A DNA stretch of 64,000 nucleotides from Candidatus Gastranaerophilales bacterium (GTDB taxonomy: Bacteria > Cyanobacteriota > Vampirovibrionia > Gastranaerophilales > Gastranaerophilaceae): assembly GCA_905235155.1 (NCBI GenBank), contig CAJOKJ010000010.1:1-64000 (forward strand), read 5' to 3'. The translations under genes were made by a program, and so were the position numbers. Of the stretch, positions 15,741 to 26,016 are shown piece after piece. The notes below the pieces were generated by a model. The model was not told where the DNA came from, did not search any database, and was given only the letters and a program-made list of their open reading frames with translations. Each line of letters opens with the position of its first letter. Position 1 is the stretch's first letter.

Positions 15741-16784
15741 TTACACGTGTTCCTTTGCAAAATCTTTTAATTTTTGATATAACTCAATTTCTTTATCCGA
15801 AAGATTTTGAGGAATTTCAATATTAACGGTAACAATCATATCACCTGTTTTTCCGTCTTTTGTAAGCCCCTGCCCTGCAAGGCGATATTTTTGACCTGAA
15901 CTCGTCTTAGGCATAACCTTCATTAAAACATTTCCATTTGCGGTAGGTACATTTATAGTTGTACCCAAAACAGCTTCCGGCGGAGTTATTGGAATTGTAA
16001 ATAAAACATTCAAATCATCATATTTAAAATTGGAATTATTCTCAATTACAACATTTAAATACAAATCACCGTTTTTGCCTCCGTACATTCCCGGATTTCC
16101 TTCAGACGGAATTCTTATTTTGGAATTTGGTTTAACATTTGCAGGAATTTTTACCGTAATTTTTTTATGTTGAGAAACAGTACCTAAACCGTCACAAACA
16201 GGACAATTATAACCGTTTGCAAATTTTCGTCCGTGACAATTTGTACATTCTTGAGTTGACAAAACATTCACAGTTTTAGATACTCCGTTCATAGCCTCAA
16301 GCATTGTAATAACAACATCGGTTGTTATATTGTCACCATTAACCGCTTTGTGTGTTTCTTTTTTTTGCTTTTGCTGATTTTTAAATCCGTCAATAAAATC
16401 ATTCAAAATATCTGAAAAATCCTGTGTCTTTGTGGATTCTTGATTAATATTTTGATTATAATTTTTATTCGCTTCTTTAATCAAATCCTCTTGATTTTGA
16501 GCCTGTTTATATGCCTTTTGTGCTTCTCTTTGAGTTGTTTTATCTGTTGTCGATTTATTGTAATTAAAAATTCCCCTTAAAATATCATATCTTTTCCGCT
16601 TTGTTTCATCGGAAAGAGTTTCGTAAGCCTCTGTTATTTCTTTAAATTTTTCAACACCATCTACACCTGCAATATCAGGGTGATATTTACGAGCAAGCTT
16701 TCTGTACGCAGATTTCAATTCATCCGTCGTTGCGGTTGAGTCAACTCCTAATACATCATAATAATTCTTTTGATTTTGCGACAT
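15741..16784 (-). CDS. DnaJ-family co-chaperone with a reduced zinc region
   Basis: The N-terminal J-domain (about 1-70) contains the Hsp70-stimulating HPD (RKYHPDIAG). A Q/K/N-rich linker replaces the usual G/F region. Only two CxxCxG-type motifs remain (CTNCHGR and CPVCDGL), i.e. one zinc site, whereas canonical DnaJ has four motifs. The C-terminal substrate-binding domains ([19 protein letters not shown], then [13 protein letters not shown]) are intact. At 347 residues it is slightly shorter than DnaJ. Its ATG has no Shine-Dalgarno but lies 6 nt after TATTAT, so the mRNA may be leaderless. Confidence 0.9.
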   Translation of the reverse strand: MSQNQKNYYDVLGVDSTATTDELKSAYRKLARKYHPDIAGVDGVEKFKEITEAYETLSDETKRKRYDILRGIFNYNKSTTDKTTQREAQKAYKQAQNQEDLIKEANKNYNQNINQESTKTQDFSDILNDFIDGFKNQQKQKKETHKAVNGDNITTDVVITMLEAMNGVSKTVNVLSTQECTNCHGRKFANGYNCPVCDGLGTVSQHKKITVKIPANVKPNSKIRIPSEGNPGMYGGKNGDLYLNVVIENNSNFKYDDLNVLFTIPITPPEAVLGTTINVPTANGNVLMKVMPKTSSGQKYRLAGQGLTKDGKTGDMIVTVNIEIPQNLSDKEIELYQKLKDFAKEHV

Positions 16785-16850
16785 ATATACATAATAACGG
16801 ATTTATTAAAAAAGGCAATTATCCTAAGAAATTTTACAAGTATATTCGGG

Positions 16851-17390
16851 TCAAAATAGAGATTTTACTGATAAAAATATTAAAATCAAACCTGCTATAA
16901 TCTCTAATACTTTTGTAGATAGTTTTTTCATGAAGCATCCGCACCAATAACCTGCAAATGAAAATAAAAAAGTGGTTAAGCCTATTAAAATAACCGCTTT
17001 TAAAATATTTGTCGAAGTTAAAGATAATGTAACACCTGCTGCCAATGCGTCTATACTTGTTGCCAAACCAATCAATAATATACATTTAAAAGACAAACAA
17101 AGCGGTGCTTCTTTATCATCATTATAAGTATCTTGAATAATCTTAATACCTAAATACATAAATATCGCAAAAACAAGCCATTTACCAAAAGGCTCTACAT
17201 ACTTTAACATTGACTGAGTTAAATAATATCCGATTAATGGCATTAATGCCTGAAAGCCGCCTGTAACAAATCCTAATGAAAAAGCATTTATAAATTTACT
17301 TTCATTCAAAACTAGTCCGTGTGCAAAAGATACTACACACGCATCAACAGAAAGTGCTATCGCTAACAGCAATAATGATATAAAACTCAT
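16851..17390 (-). CDS. mntP: MntP-type manganese efflux pump
   Basis: A 179-residue six-helix protein of the MntP (DUF204) family. The two halves carry the paired motif ALSVDACVVSFAHGL and ATSIDALAAGVTLSL, with the conserved membrane aspartates expected to bind Mn2+. Role: export of excess manganese across the inner membrane. Its ATG overlaps the TGA of the DUF4127 gene by four bases (ATGA), so the two are translated together. No mntP riboswitch would fit in this overlap. Confidence 0.92.
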   Translation of the reverse strand: MSFISLLLLAIALSVDACVVSFAHGLVLNESKFINAFSLGFVTGGFQALMPLIGYYLTQSMLKYVEPFGKWLVFAIFMYLGIKIIQDTYNDDKEAPLCLSFKCILLIGLATSIDALAAGVTLSLTSTNILKAVILIGLTTFLFSFAGYWCGCFMKKLSTKVLEIIAGLILIFLSVKSLF

Positions 17391-18706
17391 TTTAAATTAA
17401 CCTCTATTTCAAAAAGTCTATGCCAAGTGAATGAATATTCAGCATTAATATCATAGTCTAAAAAATTTGAAACTTTTTTCTCAAATTGACTCATATTAGG
17501 TTTTACAGGTTCATCTAAAGTTTGTCTTACATTTGCCTGATAAGCCCAATCATCAAGTAATCTTATTGCTTGTAAGCGTTTAAATGCTTCATCATTATAT
17601 TTCTTAGCCAAAAATTTAATTTTAGCGGCACATAATAAACTGCCTAACGTATTCGCACTTGTATTCCATGCCGAATACCCAAAGAAATTATCCGAATACT
17701 TTTTATTTATCAATTGTTCAACAAAAGCATTATCCGCACCATTAGCATACCTGACATCTGCTATCATATAATTTTTATTAGGCAAGTGTAAAACTTTATT
17801 ATAAGGTTCAGTTTTACGCTTCATAACAATTTCACCCTGTTTTTCTTTAAAATTATTGACAATAAGAGTTATATCCGATGATTTTTTATCAACAACATTA
17901 ATATTAGCAAGAGATAATTGCCCGATAACAGACTTTTCTATCGAAACATCTTCGTAATTCGAAATTAAATTTTTATATTCGGGTTCGCTAAATTCAATAT
18001 CAACAGACATTTCACCAAAAACAGAACGAGCAAATAAAGTAAGCGGAATTTCATCCGCACCGGTTTTTGTATAACCTCCAAGTTTTTCTAACTCTTGTGC
18101 CTCTCTAACATTAAATCCAAATTCTGCACAATCATCTTTTGAAAATACTAATGTTTCAAAAAGTCCTTCTTTTTGCCATTCAAGGTATAATTTGTTTATT
18201 TTAAAATTTCTTTTGCGAGTATTTAAATAATCATCCAAAATTTCTTGCGGAACATCTGTTTTTGCCTTGCCAAATTTATGCAAATTAAAAGAATACTCAA
18301 AAAGCTTTGTTCCGTATTCACTCCAATATTTTTTTTCTTCCTGATTGATATTATTATTTGAAATTCTCATTATACTTGAAAATGCATAAATTTTGGCTTG
18401 TTTTGATTTTAGAATTTCTTTAAGAACATCTATTCTGGCTTTTATTTGCTCAAAAGATTCCGGACACCTTCTCGAAGGAATTAAACCTCCATACGCCATA
18501 GTATCCAATGACAAAACTATATTATCAACAACAGGAACTTTTTTGAGCCAATCAAAAAGAGCTTCGACATTAGCATTTTTGTACAAATCACCAAGCATAT
18601 TTCTTGGCGGCAAGTAAAGTTCAATATCTTCGTCAATTGCCGATATATCTTTAAAAAGATTATAACATACCGGTCTGTTATCAATAGGAATTACACAAAT
18701 TTTCAT
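17387..18706 (-). CDS. DUF4127 family protein
   Basis: A 439-residue cytosolic protein with the DUF4127 pattern: an N-terminal PIDNRPVCY, then YLPPRNMLGDLY, then SLDTMAYGGLIPSRR, and late on MIADVRYANGADNAF with GYSAWNTSANTLG. The family is uncharacterised; conserved Asp/Arg/Asn residues suggest a hydrolase or sugar-acting enzyme. It overlaps mntP by four bases. No Shine-Dalgarno is visible, and TATAAT ends 7 nt before the ATG, close to a leaderless arrangement. Confidence 0.9.
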   Translation of the reverse strand: MKICVIPIDNRPVCYNLFKDISAIDEDIELYLPPRNMLGDLYKNANVEALFDWLKKVPVVDNIVLSLDTMAYGGLIPSRRCPESFEQIKARIDVLKEILKSKQAKIYAFSSIMRISNNNINQEEKKYWSEYGTKLFEYSFNLHKFGKAKTDVPQEILDDYLNTRKRNFKINKLYLEWQKEGLFETLVFSKDDCAEFGFNVREAQELEKLGGYTKTGADEIPLTLFARSVFGEMSVDIEFSEPEYKNLISNYEDVSIEKSVIGQLSLANINVVDKKSSDITLIVNNFKEKQGEIVMKRKTEPYNKVLHLPNKNYMIADVRYANGADNAFVEQLINKKYSDNFFGYSAWNTSANTLGSLLCAAKIKFLAKKYNDEAFKRLQAIRLLDDWAYQANVRQTLDEPVKPNMSQFEKKVSNFLDYDINAEYSFTWHRLFEIEVNLK

Positions 18707-18773
18707 ACATTACATTATACTAAATAATATTTATAAGGTATGACTTTTTACAAAAATTAAGTATAATTTTGTT

Positions 18774-19406
18774 ATGAAAAAACTTATATTAATAATTTCA
18801 ATATTCTTTTTAAGTGCAAATACAGGATTTTGTGCTTATGATGCTGCAACAGGAGAAGAAGTAAAAGGTTATAAGGGTGAGTTACCCAATGTTACTCAAA
18901 GATTTCAAAAATTTTTACCCAAAACATCTACCCCTCAATTTAAGTCAATAGATGCATTTAATACATCTCAAGGCTACAAACCTGTTCCAAGAGATAATCC
19001 GACATACGTTAATGTAATCGTAAAAAAAGAAAAAGTATCTGAATTTACAAACGACATAAACGAATTAATTCCTGTCGTTGAAAATGTTATTCAAGCAATA
19101 GAAAATCACGAAAGCGAACAACTTTTTGCTGCCCGTGCAAACTATTTGTATGACAACATGGAAGTTTTAAGAAAAAAATATGAAGACAAACCGGAAAAAT
19201 ATTATCCTGCATATAATGCCATAATTGCTGTAAGTAATCGTGCAAGAGCTATTGTATCCATAAGAAACGAAGCACTTGTATATAGTTCATATTTACCATA
19301 TCAGTCAGAAGGCTATATGTATAATCCGGTCTACATCACAGAGCAATTAGGTTATCTGCTTGATGAATTAAATAATACCTTAAAATTAATGAAAGAGGTT
19401 GAATAA
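18774..19406 (+). CDS. Secreted hypothetical protein
   Basis: A 210-residue protein with a clear signal peptide (MKKLILIISIFFLSANTGFCA, cut probably after FCA). The mature part is soluble and largely helical, with stretches such as INELIPVVENVIQAIENHES and LGYLLDELNNTLKLMKEVE. No catalytic motif is seen. TATAAT ends exactly 6 nt before the ATG and there is no Shine-Dalgarno, suggesting a leaderless transcript. Divergent from DUF4127. Confidence 0.85.
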   Translation: MKKLILIISIFFLSANTGFCAYDAATGEEVKGYKGELPNVTQRFQKFLPKTSTPQFKSIDAFNTSQGYKPVPRDNPTYVNVIVKKEKVSEFTNDINELIPVVENVIQAIENHESEQLFAARANYLYDNMEVLRKKYEDKPEKYYPAYNAIIAVSNRARAIVSIRNEALVYSSYLPYQSEGYMYNPVYITEQLGYLLDELNNTLKLMKEVE

Positions 19407-19496
19407 ATATTTAGACAAAGCCTATGACGTATCAGCACCTGTATATCCATGTCTGCATTGACTTACAAATTTTTGTGTAATAACATTAAAAAACTT

Positions 19497-20167
<671 letters not shown>

Positions 20168-20188
20168 TAAAAATTATCATAACTTAAC

Positions 20189-20216
20189 ATTTTGTCCGTA
20201 ATAAAACGGACAAAAT
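20189..20216. terminator. Perfect 11-bp stem-loop between genes
   Basis: ATTTTGTCCGT pairs with ACGGACAAAAT across a 6-nt loop. It follows the broken TonB-C-like gene. The T-tract is poor on both strands, so it is a weak terminator candidate or an mRNA-processing hairpin. Confidence 0.45.
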
Positions 20217-20270
20217 ACCTATAAAAAAATGATATGCTTTTATTTGTTGATTTTAACAAAGGAGAATTTT

Positions 20271-20819
20271 ATGACGAAAACAGATGAAAGCACATTACAA
20301 ATTCACAGACACGCAAACGATTACAGAGATTTATGCAATTTAGCAGGCGACGTATTAAAAAAACGACCTGTAAAACTGCCTAAAGGATATGAAGTTTTAG
20401 ATACAAAACGAGATAAATTCAATTTTAAATCCGTTGTTTTTAAAAATAATGACGAAATTGTCATTTGTTATTTAGGTACAGAAAAATTTAGTCTAAAAGA
20501 CCACAGTACAAATGCCAAAATGATATTATCCGGAGAACCTACAAAGCAAATGAAAGAAGCTCTAAAACTTTGTAACAAAATAATGGATGACTACCCGTCA
20601 TCAAAATTAAGGGTAATCGGACACTCAGAAGGTGGAAGTGAGGCTTTATATGTAGGATTATCAAAGATGCCGACAGTAACTTTTAATGCATACGGACTTA
20701 ATCCAAAGCCGGTAAAAGAAATAAACAATCCAAATGCAGATAAATTGGTTATAAAAGAATGTTATGCGGTAAATTTATTATTGTTATTCAGGCAAATACT
20801 TTGTCCAATGCTCGTCTAA
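20271..20819 (+). CDS. Lipase-like alpha/beta hydrolase, probably truncated
   Basis: The start is ATG 20271, behind AAAGGAG. The 182-residue product shows FKSVVFKNNDEIVICYLGTE, then the nucleophile elbow GHSEGGSEALYVGL (GxSxG), then TVTFNAYGLNPK, the order seen in class-3-lipase-like proteins. The region that should carry the rest of the catalytic triad is absent. After NPNADKLVIKE the sequence turns into CYAVNLLLLFRQILCPMLV, which lies partly antisense to the next gene and looks unselected. A 3' truncation is likely, so activity is doubtful. Confidence 0.6.
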   Translation: MTKTDESTLQIHRHANDYRDLCNLAGDVLKKRPVKLPKGYEVLDTKRDKFNFKSVVFKNNDEIVICYLGTEKFSLKDHSTNAKMILSGEPTKQMKEALKLCNKIMDDYPSSKLRVIGHSEGGSEALYVGLSKMPTVTFNAYGLNPKPVKEINNPNADKLVIKECYAVNLLLLFRQILCPMLV

Positions 20820-21101
20820 ATCTTTCAAAAATTTGTGAGCGTCCAAAACATCATCTTTAGATATTGGAGGCAAATCTTCTATCATTCTTAGCGGAGTTTT
20901 TTCACGGTCAAAAAATTCTGCATTTAGATTTTTTGTACCTAAAAAAGATACTCCAAAATCTTTGCCACATTTGTTGCAGTGCAAATTTACAACAAGAACT
21001 TCACTCTCTTTTCTAAGAATTGCTATTGAACTTTCATCAAAATCGCTCTTGCAACGAGAACAACATAAATTTTTAAACATTACGTCAATTTTATTAATCA
21101 T
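20784..21101 (-). CDS. Zinc-ribbon protein
   Basis: A 105-residue protein with two CxxC pairs (CCSRCKSDF and CNKCGKDFG) about 35 residues apart, forming a zinc ribbon, followed by an acidic C-terminus (PPISKDDVLDAHKFLKDLDEHWTKYL). It could bind nucleic acid or be a small regulator. Two starts are possible: ATG 21101, one base after a TATAAT, or ATG 21080 (seven codons in). If that TATAAT is the promoter, 21080 is the real start. Its 3' end overlaps the truncated lipase gene. Confidence 0.65.
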   Translation of the reverse strand: MINKIDVMFKNLCCSRCKSDFDESSIAILRKESEVLVVNLHCNKCGKDFGVSFLGTKNLNAEFFDREKTPLRMIEDLPPISKDDVLDAHKFLKDLDEHWTKYLPE

Positions 21102-21189
21102 GATTATAATTGTACATCAAACAATTTAGTTTCAAGAATTGCAAATAGTGGAATATAATATAAGGTCAATTAATCAAAGGAGCAATATT

Positions 21190-21285
21190 ATGTTCACACT
21201 TTCTGTTGTATCTTTCGGATTTATTGTCTATGCTGCCTGCGTAATTATTCCAAGCATTGTAGATGAATTGGTAAACTCTCATTAG
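21190..21285 (+). CDS. 31-aa membrane miniprotein upstream of rsmH
   Basis: A strong AAAGGAG sits 6 nt before ATG 21190. The product, starting MFTLSVVSFGFIVYAACVII, is a single transmembrane helix ending PSIVDELVNSH. An AATATAAG -10-like element lies just upstream. The ribosome site and the protein-like hydrophobic pattern support real translation. Function unknown; it is separated from rsmH by 23 nt. Confidence 0.6.
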   Translation: MFTLSVVSFGFIVYAACVIIPSIVDELVNSH

Positions 21286-21308
21286 TGTATTTGTGCTAAA
21301 ATTCCTAT

Positions 21309-22241
21309 ATGGAATTTCAACACTATACAGTAATGAAACACGAAGCCGTTGACGTATTAAATTGTCAAGACGGACTTATCTACGTAGACGCAACGCTTGG
21401 TGGCGGTGGTCATAGTGAACTTATTTTGCAAAAAATTCAACCGTCAGGAAGATTAATCTCCTTTGACGTTGATGAAGATGCAATAAATTATTCTAAAGAA
21501 CGATTAAAAAATTACAAAAACTTAACAATCATACAAGATTCCTACACAAATATTAAGAAAGTGTTACAAAATTTAAATATAAAGAAGATAACAGGCGGTA
21601 TACTCTTTGATTTAGGGGCTTCTTACCACCAACTTACCAAGCAGGAAAGAGGTTTTTCATTCACAAAAGATGCCCCGCTGGACATGAGATTTAATCAGGA
21701 AGCGGATTTTACTGCTTATGATGTCGTAAACACCTATAATGAAGCGGATTTAGTACGTATTTTTAGTGAATACGGTGAAGAACATTTTTCAAAAAGAATA
21801 GCAAAAGCCATTGCAACCCAAAGACATGTAGTACCAATAAAAACGACCCTTCAACTTGCAAAAATAATTGCTAATGCCACCCCTTCTCAAAAAAGCCGTA
21901 TACATCCGGCAACACGAGTTTTTCAGGCTATAAGAATAGAAGTAAATCAAGAATTAAAAAATATAAAAAATACGTTAAATGATGTGTTGGATTTATTAGA
22001 CTATGGTGCTATAATAAGTGTAATAAGTTTTCATTCACTTGAAGATAGGATTGTAAAAGAGCAATTTAAGTATCATTCAGCGGCATGCCATTGTCCAAAG
22101 GAACAATTAATTTGCACATGTGAACCGCCAAAACTTGAATTGATTTACAAAAAACCAATCACTGCAAGCGAAAGAGAACTAAAAGAAAACCCACCTTCTC
22201 GAAGTGCAAAACTGAGAGCAGCAAAGTTCATAGGAAAATAA
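21309..22241 (+). CDS. rsmH: 16S rRNA m4C1402 methyltransferase
   Basis: The 310-residue protein shows RsmH/MraW motifs: YVDATLGGGGHSELIL (SAM-binding loop), GILFDLGASYHQL, the GFSFTKDAPLDMRF block and FQAIRIEVNQEL, ending with SFHSLEDRIVK. It methylates N4 of C1402 in 16S rRNA. It heads the division/wall cluster (ftsL-like, ftsI, murE, nagA) in the standard order. There is no Shine-Dalgarno; an extended -10 (TGCTAAAAT) ends 6 nt before the ATG, compatible with a leaderless mRNA. Confidence 0.97.
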   Translation: MEFQHYTVMKHEAVDVLNCQDGLIYVDATLGGGGHSELILQKIQPSGRLISFDVDEDAINYSKERLKNYKNLTIIQDSYTNIKKVLQNLNIKKITGGILFDLGASYHQLTKQERGFSFTKDAPLDMRFNQEADFTAYDVVNTYNEADLVRIFSEYGEEHFSKRIAKAIATQRHVVPIKTTLQLAKIIANATPSQKSRIHPATRVFQAIRIEVNQELKNIKNTLNDVLDLLDYGAIISVISFHSLEDRIVKEQFKYHSAACHCPKEQLICTCEPPKLELIYKKPITASERELKENPPSRSAKLRAAKFIGK

Positions 22242-22284
22242 AAGGTGGGGGTATGCGTATTTTAATCTCGGGTAGGAAACTAAG

Positions 22285-22737
22285 TTGCAACAAGAATTGC
22301 TACATTTAACATATAACGAATTTAATGAACTTGAAAGCTATGAGTTTGTACTTCCTCAAGATACGGTTATCGAAGGCATATTCGAACAAGAGGATAACGA
22401 AAAACAAATGGCTATCAGAAAATTAAACTTTACGCTGTGCATGTTACTTATTGTATTGATTGCGGTAACAACAATAAGTTATTATTTTGCAAGTGCAACA
22501 GAAATGACTTTGAATGACATAAGCAGACAAACAACTGTGTTTAATGATGAAAATGTTGAATTAGAAAACCAATTAGACAAACTAAAATCATTTAACAATG
22601 TTGACAAGTCAATGCAAAAAACTAATTTCTTAACTAAAGCAAAGCAAGTTATAGAAGTTGAAGAAGTTAATTCTGCAAGTATTGCAAAAAATACAATTGA
22701 TAACAGAAAAGTATTTAATTGGTCTATCGGTTATTAA
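22285..22737 (+). CDS. FtsL-like bitopic division protein
   Basis: A 150-residue protein with about 50 cytoplasmic residues, one transmembrane segment (FTLCMLLIVLIAVTTISYYF) and a short coiled-coil-like periplasmic segment (NDENVELENQLDKLKSF). Size, topology and position between rsmH and ftsI match FtsL, which bridges FtsB/Q and FtsW/I at the septum. Sequence similarity is too weak to be certain. The start is TTG, preceded by AGGAAACTAAG. A stray 18-codon ORF (ATG 22253) with a good GGTGGGGG overlaps the start and may act in coupling. Confidence 0.75.
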   Translation: MQQELLHLTYNEFNELESYEFVLPQDTVIEGIFEQEDNEKQMAIRKLNFTLCMLLIVLIAVTTISYYFASATEMTLNDISRQTTVFNDENVELENQLDKLKSFNNVDKSMQKTNFLTKAKQVIEVEEVNSASIAKNTIDNRKVFNWSIGY

Positions 22738-22807
22738 ACGGTAAATTTTAATTAACATTGCTGCTTTTAATTGTCCTTGTGATACAATAATTACAGGGTT
22801 AGTTGTC

Positions 22808-24535
22808 GTGAGAAGAACAAACAGAGAAGAAAAATTTAAAGATTTTGATAAACGCTTAGGCTGCTGGCAAATAGCGTTTGCTTTGTTTGCAGTATCACTT
22901 ATAATACATTTGTTTTTTATACAAGTAATTGATATAAAAAAATTAAGAATAAAAGCAAAAAAACAAAGAAGTGCCCAAACATTTGTTCTTCGTGGAGATA
23001 TTTATGACAGAAACGGTATAAAACTTGCATCAGATAAAGTTCTTTTTGATATCTATGCAAGAACACCGGATTATGAGCACACTCCGGAAGAACTTGCTAA
23101 TAAGCTTGCTCCGATATTAAAAATGCCAAAATCAACTCTTGTGCAAAAGCTAAGAAAAAAAGATATAATGATATCTTTAAAAAAGAATGTTGACAGAACA
23201 ACAAGAGATGAAATAGCAAAATTACACTTAAGAGAAATTCCAATGGATAAAAAAAGTATCAGAGTATATCCTCAAGGTGCGTTAGCCGCACACGTACTCG
23301 GATATTATAATTTTGATGCTGATATTTCCTCCGGTGTAGAACAAACAGCAAAAGATAAATTAGAATTAGTTGAACATAATGTTCAACTGGAGAAAACACC
23401 CAGAGGAGATATCATATACGATTTTGGAACGGATCCTCTATCAACAACAAGACCCGTAAAAGGTAAAAATGTAACATTAACCATTGATACGGCAATTCAA
23501 CACGTTTGCGAAAAAGAATTGTATAAAATGATACATAAAACAAAAGCATTAAGAGGTACTGTTATTGTTGAAAACCCAAGAAATGGTGAAATATTGGCTT
23601 ATGCTGTATATCCGTACTATGATCCGAATAATTTTAAAACCGCAACATATAATCAAATAAAAAATTGGACATTAACAGATGTATTTCCTCCGGGTTCAAC
23701 ATTCAAAGTAATAACAGTAGCATCAGCAATGGATTTAGGCAAAATTAACCAAGATACAAAAATTAACGATACAGGTAAAATTAAAGTAGGCTGGTGGGAC
23801 ATTGAAAACTACGATTATCATACAAAACCAAATCCTGGTATGATTTCATTAGAATATTTATTTGAACATTCAAGTAATGTTGCCTCTGTAAAAATTGCTC
23901 AAATGATGAGTGCAAAAGAATTTTATGACATACTTAAAAAATTTGGATTTGGAAATAAAACAGGAATTGACTTACCGGGAGAATCAAAAGGTTTAATCAA
24001 ATCACCTAACAAGTGGGATACATCCGACCAAGCTACAATGGGCTATGGATACGGAACATCTGTAACAGCAATTCAAATGATTACAGCTGTTTCAGCACTG
24101 GCAAATAACGGTGTCATTGTTACTCCTCACGTAATTAAGTATACTCAAGAAGAACTAGCAAACAACAAAATTCAACAACGACAAGTATTAAAGCCTGAAA
24201 CAGCAAAAGCAGTTACACAAATATTAACTAACAGTATTAATAAAAGCAAATCTCAAATAAAGATGGACAGATACAATATTGCTGCAAAAACAGGTACGTC
24301 TAAAAAACTAAAAGAAGACGGCAGCGGATATTCAAATAAATATTACACATCAATTGTCGGTTATATGCCATCATCAGATCCACAAGTTCTAATTTATGTA
24401 ATGGTTGACTCTGCACAGGGTGGAAATGTCTGGGGTAGCACAATTGCCGCACCTATTTTTAAAGAAATATCCTCTCAGGTCGCAAGGATTATGAATTTAA
24501 AACCTGATAAAAATTTTACTGAAGAAAAAGAATAA
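22808..24535 (+). CDS. ftsI: Class B penicillin-binding protein (PBP2/FtsI transpeptidase)
   Basis: A 575-residue bitopic protein: a short basic cytosolic tail, one transmembrane helix (IAFALFAVSLIIHLFFIQV), a dimerisation domain beginning RGDIYDRNGIKLA, and the transpeptidase domain. Catalytic motifs are SxxK (PPGSTFKV), SxN (HSSNVAS) and KTGT (AAKTGTS). It cross-links septal peptidoglycan. No PASTA repeats are present. The start is GTG. It follows the FtsL-like gene and is 14 nt from murE. Confidence 0.95.
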   Translation: MRRTNREEKFKDFDKRLGCWQIAFALFAVSLIIHLFFIQVIDIKKLRIKAKKQRSAQTFVLRGDIYDRNGIKLASDKVLFDIYARTPDYEHTPEELANKLAPILKMPKSTLVQKLRKKDIMISLKKNVDRTTRDEIAKLHLREIPMDKKSIRVYPQGALAAHVLGYYNFDADISSGVEQTAKDKLELVEHNVQLEKTPRGDIIYDFGTDPLSTTRPVKGKNVTLTIDTAIQHVCEKELYKMIHKTKALRGTVIVENPRNGEILAYAVYPYYDPNNFKTATYNQIKNWTLTDVFPPGSTFKVITVASAMDLGKINQDTKINDTGKIKVGWWDIENYDYHTKPNPGMISLEYLFEHSSNVASVKIAQMMSAKEFYDILKKFGFGNKTGIDLPGESKGLIKSPNKWDTSDQATMGYGYGTSVTAIQMITAVSALANNGVIVTPHVIKYTQEELANNKIQQRQVLKPETAKAVTQILTNSINKSKSQIKMDRYNIAAKTGTSKKLKEDGSGYSNKYYTSIVGYMPSSDPQVLIYVMVDSAQGGNVWGSTIAAPIFKEISSQVARIMNLKPDKNFTEEKE

Positions 24536-24549
24536 AGGAGCATTAATAT

Positions 24550-26016
24550 ATGATAACAATGGAACTGGATGAACTTATTAAAGATATCGAATGTGAAAAA
24601 ATAAATTACAAAAACGTAGAAGTTACAGGGCTTTCATATAATTCAAAAACAACAGATGAAGGTAATATTTTTATTTGTTTGGTTGGAGAAAATACAGACG
24701 GACACGAATACGTAAAGGCAGCAGAAAAAAGAGGTGCTGTTGCAATAGTTGCAGAACATCAGGTTGAAACCGAATTACCTCAAATCATTGTTAAATCAAC
24801 ACGTAACCAAATTGCTGACATAGCTGATAAATTTTATGGTTCGCCATCAAAATCAATTAATTTAATCGGAATTACGGGAACAAACGGCAAAACTACCGTT
24901 ACTCACCTAATTCAAAAGATTTTTGAATACGAACATAAAAGATGTGCTTTGATTGGAACACTTGGATACAAATTAAATTCAAAGGATTTTTACAGAGAAG
25001 CAAAATTTACAACACCACAAGCACCGGAATTGCAAAGATTATTACATCAAATCAAATTTGAAAACCATATTGATAATGTTGCAATGGAAGTAAGCTCTCA
25101 TTCTTTGGAACAAAGACGAGTAGGAAATTGCGAATTTAAAGGTGCAGTTTTGACCAATTTAACACAAGACCATCTGGATTATCATATTACAATGGACAAC
25201 TATTTTGAAGCAAAATCAATATTATTTAAAGGACTTAAAGACGGTACTTTTGCAGTAATTAACGCTGATGACGAATATGCAAAAAGATTTTTAGACATTA
25301 TTCCAAAAGGTGTAAAAGTATATGGCTATGGAATAAAAAAACCGACAGATGTTGTTGCAGAAGGAATAGAATTTACACCTGACGGTGCAAGATTCATACT
25401 AAAAACAAACAAAGAAAAAATTAACGTATCACTTAGCATGAACGGAATGTTTAGCGTATATAATGTATTGGCAGCACTTACAGTTGCGTACGCTCATAAT
25501 TTGGATATAAAATCATGTATAAAAGCTCTTGAAGATGTAAAAGGAGTTGCGGGAAGATTTGAAATAGTACATAAACAGCCAATGGTAATAGTTGATTATG
25601 CACATACACCTGACGGTTTGGAAAATGTACTAAAAGCCGGCAGAGAAATTGCACCTCAAGGCAGTAAATTAATATGCTTATTCGGATGCGGCGGTGACAG
25701 AGATGCAACAAAACGTCCAAAAATGGGTGCAATTGCAGAACAATATGCAGATAAAGTTGTAGTTACAAGCGATAACCCGAGAAGTGAAAACCCTGAACAA
25801 ATCATTTCCGATATTATGACAGGATTTAAATCAGTTGACTCGGATAAAGTAATTGTTGAAAGCGATAGAGGAAAAGCAATAGAAATGCTAAAAAATCTTG
25901 CTGCTAAAAATGATATCGTTATAGTTGCAGGTAAAGGACACGAAGATTATCAAATTTTAAAGGACAAAACTATCCATTTTGACGACAGAGAAGAAGTTAA
26001 AAAGGTATTCGGATAA
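24550..26016 (+). CDS. murE: UDP-MurNAc-tripeptide synthetase
   Basis: 488 residues with the Mur ligase layout: N-terminal UDP-binding domain, central ATPase with GITGTNGKTTVTH, and C-terminal domain. The DNPR motif (VVTSDNPRSENP) is the signature of enzymes adding meso-diaminopimelate rather than lysine, so Gram-negative-type peptidoglycan is expected. AAAGGAG precedes the ATG. The stop overlaps the nagA start (TAATG). Confidence 0.96.
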   Translation: MITMELDELIKDIECEKINYKNVEVTGLSYNSKTTDEGNIFICLVGENTDGHEYVKAAEKRGAVAIVAEHQVETELPQIIVKSTRNQIADIADKFYGSPSKSINLIGITGTNGKTTVTHLIQKIFEYEHKRCALIGTLGYKLNSKDFYREAKFTTPQAPELQRLLHQIKFENHIDNVAMEVSSHSLEQRRVGNCEFKGAVLTNLTQDHLDYHITMDNYFEAKSILFKGLKDGTFAVINADDEYAKRFLDIIPKGVKVYGYGIKKPTDVVAEGIEFTPDGARFILKTNKEKINVSLSMNGMFSVYNVLAALTVAYAHNLDIKSCIKALEDVKGVAGRFEIVHKQPMVIVDYAHTPDGLENVLKAGREIAPQGSKLICLFGCGGDRDATKRPKMGAIAEQYADKVVVTSDNPRSENPEQIISDIMTGFKSVDSDKVIVESDRGKAIEMLKNLAAKNDIVIVAGKGHEDYQILKDKTIHFDDREEVKKVFG

